Notes: a model not told the origin generated them from the sequence alone. Shown: positions 36,537-45,203, counted from the stretch's first letter. The stretch: 64,000 nt of DNA from CBDDKZ01 sp965230415 (GCA_965230415.1 CBDDKZ010000003.1:62001-126000); one strand, 5' to 3'. Numbers and translations are program-made.

Positions 36537-37121
36537 TCAATGGAGAAAATTTTCTAAATAAATATAAAACATTAAAATTATCGTTGGAATATATTCTTTT
36601 AATTCTTTTCGTAAAGTCTTGAGAGCCTTGCTTATATGTGCCTCCACGGCCTTTACGGAAATATTTAATTGCTGAGCTATTTCTTTGTATTTGAGATTGT
36701 CAAATCTACTTAATGTGAATACCCTGTGGCATTGATCTGGTAAGTTGGCAATTACTCGGGCTATTTTTTGATCAAGCTCCATCCGCTGTATTTGACCTTG
36801 TACATTTTGTTCTTCGGTTCCGGAAAACTCCTGCAATACTATTTTTTGATGTGCTTCTTTCACTTTTTGATGCCTGAAATGATTAAGGCATCTGTTTCGC
36901 ACCGATCTGAACAAATAAGATTTTAGAGACTCGTTAATAGAGAGGGCTGCATGTCGTTCCCAAATCTGACAAAATAAATCCTGTACAATTTCTTCTGCCA
37001 TGGATGCATCTGCTATATAATTATTGGCGAATGAACACAACGGAGCATAATACGTTCTAAAAACACTTTCGAATGCACTTTTGTCGCCGGTCCGTACTTT
37101 CTCAAACAGTTCTTTGCTCAC
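36537..37121 (-). CDS. ECF sigma factor of the FecI type
   Basis: A 194-residue RNA polymerase sigma-70 factor of the extracytoplasmic type. Region 2 has FRTYYAPLCSFANNYI and EIVQDLFCQIWERH; region 4 has LPDQCHRVFTLSRFDNLKYKEIAQQLNISVKAVEAHISKALKTLRKEL with the helix-turn-helix. It begins the operon sigma - FecR - STN-repeat protein. A hydrophobic C-terminal end (IILMFYIYLENFL) is common in Bacteroidota sigma factors of this family. Confidence 0.96.
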   Translation of the reverse strand: MSKELFEKVRTGDKSAFESVFRTYYAPLCSFANNYIADASMAEEIVQDLFCQIWERHAALSINESLKSYLFRSVRNRCLNHFRHQKVKEAHQKIVLQEFSGTEEQNVQGQIQRMELDQKIARVIANLPDQCHRVFTLSRFDNLKYKEIAQQLNISVKAVEAHISKALKTLRKELKEYIPTIILMFYIYLENFLH

Positions 37122-37268
37122 TACTTGGCTAAATCACGCTTATTCAAAAATAATGATTTTTTTTAATTAGCACCAATCAATGCTAAACTTCTCTTCGGGC
37201 CTGGTCAATCTATAAATTGATTTTCGCATTTTTGAAGTACCTTAGTTATACATTTACGCCTCTTTACC

Positions 37269-37829
37269 TTATAAGCTTAACTCCCCACTGTTAAGAAGCA
37301 ATTGCAACTTTAGAAGTGCAGATAAACTTATTGCATCTGTAATATCACCTTTAAGAGCCATCTGGACAGCATCTTTAAGGGGCAGTTTTTTTATTTGAAG
37401 ATCTTCACACGACTCAGGGTGAGAATCACCATAACTCAGCCCAGTGGCAAGGTAGATATAACCTTCTTCATCAGTTACAGAATTTGAAGTGTGTATAGTC
37501 ATTATTTCCTGCCACTCGCTGGCAGTAATACCGGTTTCTTCTTCCAATTCTCTCTGTGCGGATATTAACTTGTCTTCCGTTTTAAGTCCTCCTCCCATGG
37601 GAATTTCCCATGAATAAATATCAAGAGGGTAACGGTACTGACCTACCAGGTAAGTATTACCTTGATCGTCTACAGGAATAATACCCAGGGCATAATTTTT
37701 GAATTCAACAACGCCATAAATACCAGGTTGATTACTGATATCTATTACTTTGTCCTCTCGTAAGGTAATCCACGGGTTGTTGTAAATTACTTTCGATTCC
37801 TTTATAGTCCATGGATTCTTCATTGCCAT
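37269..37829 (-). CDS. Nudix hydrolase, ADP-ribose pyrophosphatase-like
   Basis: A 186-residue hydrolase of nucleoside diphosphates linked to other moieties. The Nudix box is complete (GGGLKTEDKLISAQRELEEE, then TGI). The N-terminal WKIKESKVIYNNPWI-type strand and SWEIPMGGG before the box are of the ADP-ribose pyrophosphatase type. Two ATGs are possible, 37829 and 37823; GAGGA is better spaced for 37823. Monocistronic, on the minus strand. Confidence 0.9.
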   Translation of the reverse strand: MAMKNPWTIKESKVIYNNPWITLREDKVIDISNQPGIYGVVEFKNYALGIIPVDDQGNTYLVGQYRYPLDIYSWEIPMGGGLKTEDKLISAQRELEEETGITASEWQEIMTIHTSNSVTDEEGYIYLATGLSYGDSHPESCEDLQIKKLPLKDAVQMALKGDITDAISLSALLKLQLLLNSGELSL

Positions 37830-37887
37830 TCCTCATTTTGCACGCAATTTAATCCATTTTTTTTAAAGGGGTATAATGAAATAATGT

Positions 37888-39105
37888 TTAATGGATAATG
37901 CTCAAAATACAATGACTATGTTCTAGTTCATCATCCGATTTGTAGATAAAATGATACGAATTGCCCATTTCAATTAGACGGCCGCCTTGAGTAGTACCAT
38001 TCCAACTAAATGTTTCATAGGCAGGAAGCGGTTTACGATAAATAACCCTGTTATTTTGGTCCGTGATCAAAATTTCACCGTCTTGATTCATTATTTTTCC
38101 ATCTTCAGGGAAGATGTATGGGCTTTCATTCGAAATGGTAAAGTTGCAGGTTTCTGCAGTAACCTTAGGTTTTATCACTATTGACAGTTGTTCTCCCTGG
38201 CAACCAGCCTCGTCTATGAGTGTTAGTGAGTAGACACCTTGTTTAAGATAACTGAATGTAGGAGTTTCTTGTGGCTCGCCGTCATTCAAGCGGAATAAAT
38301 AATTTCCAGATCCTCCTTTAACTCTACCTATGAGAATAGAGCCATTTGCTAAATCAACGTCTGATGCCTGGGTTTGAGGCCAGTCAATAAATTCAGGGAA
38401 GCGGTCGGTCGGACAATCTTTTTTAATGGCAGGCATTACCACTTCAGCATGTTTATTTTTGAAGGAAGCCTCAATTTCGATATGGTCTTCACCTCTCTGA
38501 GTTTCCAGATTCCCAAAATTCTCAATACTTATCCTTGAATGTGCGACTTCTTCTGCCTCTTCAATTTTGATATCACTTATTGTTGGTTTTAATTCGATAT
38601 CCGGATTCGAAGTTGCAGTTCTTTTTACAGGCTTTCTTTGAATCTTTGAGCTACTTTTAGATGGAGCAGTGTTAATAGCTACTGCTTCTGTTTTTTTGTT
38701 TTTGATTATAATCGGAGGTTTAGCATCTAAATCGAGCTGTGGTTCTTTTTTTGCATCAATTGTATGGACAGAAGGAGTCGCTAACTTTGAAGGCGCTTGT
38801 TCTGGTTTTTCAGTGAAGAATCCTGCGATTCCCCATACACCTAATCCAATTATGATAGACGATATTACCCATTTACTTTTAGAAAAGCCGTTCTTGGGTT
38901 TATACTCATATGCTTTTACTCGTTCGTTAAGCGCTAGTAGCTCATGGTGAATGACTAGCTGATCCAGGTTGATAAATTCATTAAATTGATTTTTAAGTGC
39001 TTCAGAATCATTGAGCCCCTTTTCGAAAAGTTCTTTATCACTTTGATTCATACTACCGTCAAGGTAAGCCTGGAACTGCTCATATGTATGGTCGTCAATA
39101 TTCAT
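37888..39105 (-). CDS. Anti-sigma-like membrane protein with SprB repeat and gliding-type C-terminal domain
   Basis: 405 residues. The first 75 look like a cytoplasmic anti-sigma domain (EQFQAYLDGSMNQSDKELF), residues 79-97 are a single membrane segment (WVISSIIIGLGVWGIAGFF), and a low-complexity Lys/Pro linker follows. The periplasmic end has one SprB-like repeat (about 250-312; GGSGNYLFRLNDG, LKQGVYSLTLIDEAGC) and a gliding-motility/CHU_C-like domain (ITDQNNRVIYRKPL, FSWNGTTQGG). It overlaps the end of an ECF sigma gene by 11 bases, so the two are translated together. The protein probably binds that sigma factor inside and senses T9SS or surface events outside. Domain calls are by eye. Confidence 0.8.
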   Translation of the reverse strand: MNIDDHTYEQFQAYLDGSMNQSDKELFEKGLNDSEALKNQFNEFINLDQLVIHHELLALNERVKAYEYKPKNGFSKSKWVISSIIIGLGVWGIAGFFTEKPEQAPSKLATPSVHTIDAKKEPQLDLDAKPPIIIKNKKTEAVAINTAPSKSSSKIQRKPVKRTATSNPDIELKPTISDIKIEEAEEVAHSRISIENFGNLETQRGEDHIEIEASFKNKHAEVVMPAIKKDCPTDRFPEFIDWPQTQASDVDLANGSILIGRVKGGSGNYLFRLNDGEPQETPTFSYLKQGVYSLTLIDEAGCQGEQLSIVIKPKVTAETCNFTISNESPYIFPEDGKIMNQDGEILITDQNNRVIYRKPLPAYETFSWNGTTQGGRLIEMGNSYHFIYKSDDELEHSHCILSIIH

Positions 39106-39769
39106 ATTTCAATTCTTCCTTTAAGTAAGATTCAAGAGAAGTGTTTTCTTTAGCTATTTTGGCCAGCCGTTTTTTACACTTGAACAAGCTGGTACGCGAG
39201 GTGGCCTCAGATGAATAGCCAAACTCTGACATAATCTCGCGATGCGATTTATTATCATAAATAACAGCCTTGAGAAGCTTTGTACAATTATCTCCAAGTT
39301 TACTAAATATACGCTTAATAGCTTGTTGCCTTTCCTGATTAAACAGATGATTATAAGTGAGGTTTTCCGAGAAGTTTTCTGCCGGAATGTCATCTGAAAT
39401 TATTTCCAATTTTCTTTTTTTACATCTTTTTTTCCAGGCATTACAGCCTACGATATATAAAAAACCTCCTATACTATATTCTTCTTTGAATTTTTTTAAT
39501 TTAATGTGACTAAACAGTGTCATGATAGATTCCTGAAACAGGTCTTTTGCATCTTCTTCGTTACCACTGTTTTTAATAATATAACGCTTAAGTTTTGGGT
39601 ATTCTGTTTGATAGAGCTGATCAACACAGTTCATTGGATCCCCTTCGCTTATGGCTCTTATTATTTCTTTATCGGTCTTCAAATACTCTTTTTTACTACT
39701 AGTACATATTATACGAAAAGTTAACTCTTTCAAAAGAAAAATATTGCAAGTTTTTAAATGTTGATGCAA
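39095..39769 (-). CDS. ECF-type RNA polymerase sigma factor
   Basis: Sigma-70 factor with region 2 (VDQLYQTEYPKLKRYIIKN, then EEDAKDLFQESIMTLFSHI) and region 4 (KLGDNCTKLLKAVIYDNKSHREIMSEFGYSSEATSRTSLFKCKKRL). The first 29 residues of the frame are unlike sigma factors, so a TTG at 39682 (LKTDKEIIRAI) may be the real start, giving 195 residues. It overlaps the anti-sigma-like gene by 11 bases and is divergent from a PorP/SprF gene 134 bases away, so it may control that pair. Confidence 0.88.
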   Translation of the reverse strand: MHQHLKTCNIFLLKELTFRIICTSSKKEYLKTDKEIIRAISEGDPMNCVDQLYQTEYPKLKRYIIKNSGNEEDAKDLFQESIMTLFSHIKLKKFKEEYSIGGFLYIVGCNAWKKRCKKRKLEIISDDIPAENFSENLTYNHLFNQERQQAIKRIFSKLGDNCTKLLKAVIYDNKSHREIMSEFGYSSEATSRTSLFKCKKRLAKIAKENTSLESYLKEELKYEY

Positions 39770-39903
39770 TGTGGGTATTCGCTCATTTAATAGTCGATTA
39801 TTAAATTAAAATGTAATTTGTATTTCAAATTAATACATTTGATTATTATTGAATCGTGTATTTGTATTATTTTTAAGACTTGATAACGATCCTAACTGAC
39901 TAA

Positions 39904-40839
39904 GTGAATCGCATAATAATATTCATTTATTTCATAAGTTTTAATCATTTATTCATTGTAGCTCAACAAAGTGTGAGAGATGAACGCATTTTAGTACTGC
40001 CTCAATTTATCGAAACTTATAATCTTTATACCCCAACTTACTTTCAAGATAGTTCACAGGTTAATGTTCAAGTTGGTGGAGTCAGATTATATAATTCAAT
40101 TTACCCGCAAGCAACAAGCAGAGTAGGACATGGAAGTATATTATTTAGACCACGTAAGGTGGGCAATCAGCTTAAAAATATGCGCTTCGGGATGTCAATT
40201 ATTGCTGAACGGGTGGAAATTTTTTTGAAAAATAGGGGGTATTTGTCCTACTCATACAAGGTGAACTTGGATAAAAGAGCCCGTTATTTGTCTTTCGGTA
40301 TGACAATGGGGGTATTTCAATTCCGAATTGATGAGAATGATTCGGATATTATGAGATCTAATGCTAGAATTGATGGACATGCGGGAATTCGATATCAGGG
40401 TACAAGGCTTAGCTTGGGGTTTAGTTTAAATCACTTTATTCCCGGAACGGCGGAAGTTTTTAAACAGAGGAAGGCGCTAAGAAGAGCTTTGCAATTTGAT
40501 GGTAAGTACATAACTGATTTGAACACACTATGGTCAATGTATTTAATTGGATTAATATCAGTAACTCCGGATCGGGAAGTTCAACATGAGGAGTATAGGT
40601 TTGGAACCATGGTATTCTATCAAAATAAAATTGGAGCTGGCATGAACATTGAACACGAGCAGTTAAAAACCGAACTACAATTTTTGATCAAAATAAAGGA
40701 TTTTACGTTAAACGATAGTTCAACCTTCTGGGATTTATCGGCCTCTTATGAGGTTCCGATTGTCCTTTCAAAGAACGATGGTAATCAGGGACGTTCCTTT
40801 AACTATTTTCAGCTTTTATTAAATTTCTATCTTAATTAG
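39904..40839 (+). CDS. PorP/SprF-family type IX secretion membrane protein
   Basis: A 311-residue outer-membrane beta-barrel protein of the PorP/SprF family. The signal peptide ends FIVA-QQ. The family order is kept: PQFIETYNLYTPTYFQDSSQV, then RVGHGSILFRPRKVG, YLSFGMTMGVFQF, RLSLGFSLNHFIPG and a strand-forming end FNYFQLLLNFYLN. PorP/SprF proteins associate with T9SS type B substrates at the cell surface. The next gene encodes a secreted protein with a gliding-type end, which fits that pairing. It starts with GTG and is divergent from the ECF sigma gene. Confidence 0.82.
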   Translation: MNRIIIFIYFISFNHLFIVAQQSVRDERILVLPQFIETYNLYTPTYFQDSSQVNVQVGGVRLYNSIYPQATSRVGHGSILFRPRKVGNQLKNMRFGMSIIAERVEIFLKNRGYLSYSYKVNLDKRARYLSFGMTMGVFQFRIDENDSDIMRSNARIDGHAGIRYQGTRLSLGFSLNHFIPGTAEVFKQRKALRRALQFDGKYITDLNTLWSMYLIGLISVTPDREVQHEEYRFGTMVFYQNKIGAGMNIEHEQLKTELQFLIKIKDFTLNDSSTFWDLSASYEVPIVLSKNDGNQGRSFNYFQLLLNFYLN

Positions 40840-40876
40840 GGTGATATTTATAACAAAAATGACTAGTATAGAGTAG

Positions 40877-41857
40877 GTGTTGCAAATAAATAAAATTATA
40901 TCGATCCTTTCCATTTTAGTGCTGACTAATGGCTTTATGGGCAAGGTCTTTGGCCAACCGGAAGGGTGGGACCTGGACACAGCTGATTATAGCCGTAATG
41001 CGACCTTGGTCTTTAAGTTCGATACACTTAAGTTACCCGATGAGTATGAACCGAATGCGGGGGATTACTTAGGTCTGTTTGAAGCGGAGACAGATATATG
41101 CAGAGGATATTTGAGAATTGGGGAAATTGGGGGAGAAGACAGAGGCCAGGGTTTGGTATATACTAACGTTACCGAAAACATTGATTTGGGTCCCTTTTAT
41201 TGGAGGTATTGGAATAAAGGGTTGGAGTGCGAAACGCGCCGGCTTATTTTTGACGATTCGCTTTTTATTAATTATGCAATAAGACCAGGTATGGTAGACT
41301 CAATAGGTGGTTTTCAGGTTATGTCTAATAGTTCGCTCAACTACGGTAAAGATACCTATTTTAAAGGGGATAGGGCATCTATTCTGCCGCAACTGGATGA
41401 ACCTCTTATCGATCCTTTTTTTAGAATAGATAATGGTGCTGATATCGATAGCGAAACAGGTCTTGTTCAAATTATAAGTTTGGATGTAGGTAACTATAAC
41501 GTGGAAGTAGAAACATCTACATGTTTGGATGGAAAGACCTATAGCTTCGATGTGTTGGATCCCAAAGATACTATAAAAGAGCCGATTACACAAGGGATAG
41601 ATATTTTTCCTGAACAACAAACTACTCACATTGTGCTCGTTCCTTCAGGAGATGATCTGAGGTTTAAACGTATCCATTTCCCTGATAATTCTACCTATAC
41701 CATTTATACTATGGATGGATATAAAGTGATGGAAATCAAGAATGGTGAGCGTCCTTACTGGGAAGGTAGAGGGAGCGATAATAATCTACTGCCGATGGGT
41801 GCCTATCTAATTTTTAAGGACGAAAACTTTTTTAGGCAGGTATCAATAATACGTTAA
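40877..41857 (+). CDS. Secreted protein with gliding/T9SS type B-like C-terminal domain
   Basis: A 326-residue exported protein (signal peptide ending GKVFG-QP). The N-terminal part is a beta domain (LDTADYSRNATLVFKFD; YLGLFEAETDICRGYLRIG). The end has the pattern of gliding-motility-associated (CHU_C/type B) domains: YTIYTMDGYKVMEIKNGE, then PYWEGRGSDNNLLPMGAYLI and RQVSIIR. It starts with GTG 37 bases after the PorP/SprF gene, so it is probably its cognate T9SS substrate. The start codon is uncertain (TTG at 40880 is possible). Confidence 0.72.
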   Translation: MLQINKIISILSILVLTNGFMGKVFGQPEGWDLDTADYSRNATLVFKFDTLKLPDEYEPNAGDYLGLFEAETDICRGYLRIGEIGGEDRGQGLVYTNVTENIDLGPFYWRYWNKGLECETRRLIFDDSLFINYAIRPGMVDSIGGFQVMSNSSLNYGKDTYFKGDRASILPQLDEPLIDPFFRIDNGADIDSETGLVQIISLDVGNYNVEVETSTCLDGKTYSFDVLDPKDTIKEPITQGIDIFPEQQTTHIVLVPSGDDLRFKRIHFPDNSTYTIYTMDGYKVMEIKNGERPYWEGRGSDNNLLPMGAYLIFKDENFFRQVSIIR

Positions 41858-41950
41858 TAATTTTCGATAGCTAATTTATTCTTATAATTAAGAAGTTAAT
41901 ACTCCCATCCAAACGAAATATATCCGTTTGGAAAGGAGCTGTTTTTGATT

Positions 41951-42937
41951 TTACCAATTCTGGTGGACGCCTTCTTTAATATATTCTTCATATATATTTT
42001 TAATGGCAGCCATCTGTTCATCACTTAAGTCCGCTACGTTAAGTGCTTCCAGGTTTGAGCTTAGGTGGGTGTCCTGAGAAGCTCCCGGAATGGTGCAGCT
42101 AACTTCTTTATGCATTAAAATCCATTTCAAAGCTATCGGAGCCAGGTTAGTATTTTCAGGGAACAGACGCTTAAGGGCATCTACAGCTTCTAATCCAAGG
42201 TTGTAGTCAACCCCCGAAAAGGTTTCTCCTTTATCAAATACTTCTCCGTTTCGGTTAAAATTGCGGTGATCGTCTTTTTCAAATACGGTTCCCGCATTGA
42301 ATTTTCCTGTAAGTAAGCCGCTTGCTAATGGCACTCTGGCTATAATGCCAACGTCATTTTGATGAGCCAGTTCAAGAAACGAATCGAGCGGCTTTTGCCT
42401 GAAAATGTTAAAAATAACTTGTATACTACTTACATTGGGATAATTCATTGCCTGTATTCCTTCTTCGAGCTTTTCTATACTTACTCCCAGGTGTTGGATT
42501 TTACCTTCTTGCTTGAGGTCATCGAATAAGGCAAATATTTCATCCCGATAAAATACCTCAGTTGGAGGGCAATGCAACTGTATGAGGTCAATAGTTTCAA
42601 TTTGCATATTTTTTAAGCTACCCTCCACATAAGATCTTAATCCTTCAACAGTGTAGGATTCATTGGTATGTGGATTGAATTGACGACCGCATTTAGTTGC
42701 GATAAATAGTTGTTCGGATCTTGATTTTACAACCTTTCCAACTGCTTTTTCACTTTCCCCATCACTGTAGACATCTGCGGTGTCAATAAAGTTAATACCG
42801 TTGTCTATCGCATCGTTAATAATTTTCTCAGCGCTGCTATGGTTAAATGGTGCTCCCCATTTACCTCCAACTTGCCAAGTACCTAAACTAATTTCGGAAA
42901 TATTCATTCCCGTTTTTCCTAATCTTCTGTAATTCAT
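41951..42937 (-). CDS. Aldo/keto reductase
   Basis: A 328-residue NADPH-dependent oxidoreductase with the TIM-barrel signature. The start MNYRRLGKTGMNISEISLGTW, the catalytic Asp-Tyr region (FIDTADVYSDG), Lys (FIATKCG) and His (IDLIQLHCPP), and the cofactor-binding end (CTIPGASQDTHLSSNLEAL) are all present. The substrate cannot be read from sequence. It starts 10 bases after the lipoprotein gene at 42948 on the same strand and may be cotranscribed with it. Confidence 0.95.
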   Translation of the reverse strand: MNYRRLGKTGMNISEISLGTWQVGGKWGAPFNHSSAEKIINDAIDNGINFIDTADVYSDGESEKAVGKVVKSRSEQLFIATKCGRQFNPHTNESYTVEGLRSYVEGSLKNMQIETIDLIQLHCPPTEVFYRDEIFALFDDLKQEGKIQHLGVSIEKLEEGIQAMNYPNVSSIQVIFNIFRQKPLDSFLELAHQNDVGIIARVPLASGLLTGKFNAGTVFEKDDHRNFNRNGEVFDKGETFSGVDYNLGLEAVDALKRLFPENTNLAPIALKWILMHKEVSCTIPGASQDTHLSSNLEALNVADLSDEQMAAIKNIYEEYIKEGVHQNW

Positions 42938-42947
42938 ATTTTTATGC

Positions 42948-43550
42948 TTATTTACTTACGTATCTCATGATAGCTAGTTCTTTTATGATAGAATCGTTAC
43001 ACTCTTTATTAAAATAGTAGGTAATTTTCCCGATCGCTTGCCAGGTCTCCACGCAATAATCACTTCCACGTTGGCACGATTTCCAGTTGTCGACCTTCCA
43101 TTTCATAGATGCCCCATGCTCCCTGTGATGACCGTAAGTAGTTATACACCTTGACTGAAAACCAGAATGACTTTGTGTAGATTTGGCTTCTTTAAAAATG
43201 CGAAGATGGAGCGCGTACGCTGTTTGATATTCAGGATGATTATTCTGATGTAATGTGTATATATATGGGTTGTCGGTGAATTTAATCTTTACCTTTTTAA
43301 GAATTCCTTCACCCAGGTTAAATTCATATAAGCTATCCGTGATTTTACTTCCTTGAAATAAATTAATCATGTTTTGAAATTGGCCTTCACGTGTATAAAA
43401 GGTGTTTATTTCGCTATTGTAGGCGGCAACAAGATCATTAACTTCATCTAAAAAGTGCGCATGGCCCTGTTGGGGAGCCTTACATCCGGTCCATAAAAAG
43501 GTGAAACTTAAAACACATGTGGTGAAAATAATAAGAATGCGTTTTTGCAT
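42948..43550 (-). CDS. Lipoprotein of unknown function
   Basis: A 200-residue protein with lipobox LWTGC (Cys22). The mature part has no motif I know. It includes four Cys in the second half (FQSRCITT, WKSCQRGSDYC, NKECN), which could form disulphides in the periplasm. It precedes the aldo/keto reductase gene by 10 bases. Function unknown. Confidence 0.65.
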   Translation of the reverse strand: MQKRILIIFTTCVLSFTFLWTGCKAPQQGHAHFLDEVNDLVAAYNSEINTFYTREGQFQNMINLFQGSKITDSLYEFNLGEGILKKVKIKFTDNPYIYTLHQNNHPEYQTAYALHLRIFKEAKSTQSHSGFQSRCITTYGHHREHGASMKWKVDNWKSCQRGSDYCVETWQAIGKITYYFNKECNDSIIKELAIMRYVSK

Positions 43551-43647
43551 TTTGATTTGTTCAGATAGTTAGTTCAAACTACTATAAACTAAGTTGTTTC
43601 GTGAAGTAAAATACATAAAATTGTAATAATTTTCTGGACTACTTTTT

Positions 43648-43673
43648 TTTGTGGTGTAAATAGACTATATTCG
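43648..43673 (+). promoter_or_regulatory. Promoter-like site of the 48-residue basic protein gene
   Basis: TTTG at 43648-43651 and TATATTCG at 43666-43673, followed by CAG, resemble the Bacteroidota -33/-7 elements. The spacing of 14 is shorter than the usual 19-21, and one base differs from TAnnTTTG. It lies about 27 bases before the ATG at 43700. Confidence 0.4.
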
Positions 43674-43699
43674 CAGTCCTATTTTAAGGATTTAAGAAG

Positions 43700-43846
43700 A
43701 TGGCAGCAACAAGATTAGTTAGAAAAGCACAAAGAAATAGATCGAGAGCAAACTCAAGAACTGCGACTATCAAGAGATTGCAGATAAAACCTGTAATTAA
43801 GCGCGTTGATCCGGAAGAGATTAAAGCTCAATTCGAAAAGAAATAA
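43700..43846 (+). CDS. Small basic protein, 48 residues, conserved in Bacteroidota
   Basis: The frame starts MAATRLVRKAQRNRSRANSR and ends EIKAQFEKK. It is strongly basic in its first 35 residues (13 Arg or Lys), and the pattern M-A-x-x-R-L-x-R-K-A-x-R-N-x-x-x-A-x-x-x-x-A-x-I-K-x-L is one I recall from short hypothetical proteins of other Bacteroidota. A purine-rich AAGAAG lies before the ATG and a promoter-like site about 27 bases upstream. A strong terminator follows 29 bases after the stop. This is a complete tiny transcription unit. RNA or ribosome binding is suggested by composition only. Confidence 0.85.
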   Translation: MAATRLVRKAQRNRSRANSRTATIKRLQIKPVIKRVDPEEIKAQFEKK

Positions 43847-43874
43847 TTAAAGATATTAGGTCTTTTAGATTATT

Positions 43875-43898
43875 AACCGGATGTTATCCGGTTTTTTT
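43875..43898 (+). terminator. Rho-independent terminator of the 48-residue protein gene
   Basis: An 8-bp stem (AACCGGAT 43875-43882 with ATCCGGTT 43886-43893), a tight loop and then a run of T to 43898. The convergent phosphodiesterase gene ends in the T-run. Confidence 0.92.
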
Positions 43899-44397
43899 AT
43901 GCCCTTTTTCCGAGCTCAATTGCCTTCATGTTACTAATTTTTCTATCCTGAATTTCGAAAGTGATAATTGTTTTTATTTTATGAAACCCATGCTTTCCTG
44001 CTGCTCCAGGATTAATGTGTATTAGGTTAGGGATTTTAGGGTCTTTCATGACCTTCAAAATGTGTGAATGCCCGCTTATGAAAATATCGGGGCGCTCAGA
44101 ATAAATTGTTTTTTTTACATTTCTGTCATAGTTTCCAGGGTATCCACCTATATGAGTCATCCAAATTTCAAGCCCGTCTATTGAAAATCGATTGTGTAAA
44201 GGGTGTATGCTCCTAACATCTTGACCATCAATATTTCCATAAACGCCTCTGAGTGGTTTGAATTTTGCCAGTTCTTCAGATAATTGAACAGTTCCGAAGT
44301 CACCTGCATGCCATATTTCATCACAATCTGCAAAGTAATTAAATATTTTACCATCTAAGTATCCATGTGTATCAGAAATGAGTCCGATTTTTGGCAT
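43897..44397 (-). CDS. YfcE/MJ0936-type metallophosphoesterase
   Basis: A 166-residue phosphodiesterase with all metal-binding motifs: DTHG (residues 9-12), HAGDFG, GNID, THIGG and GHSH. The small size and the sequence SDTHGYLDGKIF are of the YfcE/MJ0936 family, which hydrolyses phosphodiesters in vitro; the natural substrate is not known. The gene is divergent from an OmpA-family gene 48 bases away. Confidence 0.93.
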   Translation of the reverse strand: MPKIGLISDTHGYLDGKIFNYFADCDEIWHAGDFGTVQLSEELAKFKPLRGVYGNIDGQDVRSIHPLHNRFSIDGLEIWMTHIGGYPGNYDRNVKKTIYSERPDIFISGHSHILKVMKDPKIPNLIHINPGAAGKHGFHKIKTIITFEIQDRKISNMKAIELGKRA

Positions 44398-44445
44398 AAT
44401 AATGAAAGAAAGGTTAAATTAATGTATTGATCAAATATAATATTT

Positions 44446-45171
44446 ATGGAAAGAATTTGGCTACTCACAGTATTATTTTGTCTGAGTGTTTTACCACATT
44501 CCTACGCTCAGGAGGTAAAGCCTACTTTGACACAATCAGTACTTAAGTTTGAAGTGAAAAGTGAAGGGGATAAAGCAGAACCTGTTTCTGAAGCATTAGT
44601 CAAAATTCTTACGGTTGATGATTCGATTATTACGCAAGGTAATACAAATGAACAGGGCCGGGTGGATCTGCTTATTGATATGGGCTTGAAAGTAAATATT
44701 CATGTCGAAAAATATGATACGGTTTTTATGTATAATGGTATTGATATACCTCAAAAGACTAGCGGTTATGAATTTCCGATTACACTCAAAATTAAGATGG
44801 TGACCATGGAGTATATCAGCTTCTCCAACATCTTCTTATTTTATGACCAGGGGGAATATGCGCTGAATGATCAAATGAAAGCTAAAATTAATGGCCTTAT
44901 TAGAGAAATGCATAACAAATCTCAGCTGACATTAACTTTAAATGGCTATTCGGATTACTCTGAAGAGGAGAGCGCCGAATATAAAGGTGTTTCAATGAGA
45001 CGAGTAGAAGCACTTAAAGTATACCTGATAGAAAGTGATATAGCTGAAAATCGCCTGGAAATTAAGGACTACAAAGATACAAAGCCTATACGCTATGTTT
45101 CAGGAGAGGAAAAAGTAGAAAACCCTAATAGGCATGTTGAAATAGTTGTTAATGGCAAAGAAGGGAAATGA
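44446..45171 (+). CDS. OmpA-family outer-membrane protein
   Basis: A 241-residue protein with signal peptide (ending HSYA-QEV), an N-terminal beta-sandwich of carboxypeptidase-regulatory type (VSEALVKILTVDDSIITQGNTNEQGRVDL), and a C-terminal OmpA-like peptidoglycan-binding domain (IFLFYDQGEYALNDQMKAKI; LNGYSDYSEEESAEYKGVSMRRVEALKVYL; the NRHVEI end). It lacks the full TDxxG motif, reading NGYSDYSEEE instead, so binding may be altered. It should tether the outer membrane to the wall. Convergent with pyrE. Confidence 0.82.
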   Translation: MERIWLLTVLFCLSVLPHSYAQEVKPTLTQSVLKFEVKSEGDKAEPVSEALVKILTVDDSIITQGNTNEQGRVDLLIDMGLKVNIHVEKYDTVFMYNGIDIPQKTSGYEFPITLKIKMVTMEYISFSNIFLFYDQGEYALNDQMKAKINGLIREMHNKSQLTLTLNGYSDYSEEESAEYKGVSMRRVEALKVYLIESDIAENRLEIKDYKDTKPIRYVSGEEKVENPNRHVEIVVNGKEGK

Positions 45172-45172
45172 T

Positions 45173-45203
45173 GAGAATGGAATGAATTACTTCATCCATT
45201 CTC
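45173..45203. terminator. Stem-loop between the OmpA and pyrE genes
   Basis: A 13-bp stem with one bulged A (GAGAATGG-ATGAA with TTCATCCATTCTC) and a TTAC loop lies across the convergent ends, partly within the pyrE 3' end. No T-run follows, so it is at best a weak bidirectional terminator. Confidence 0.45.
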
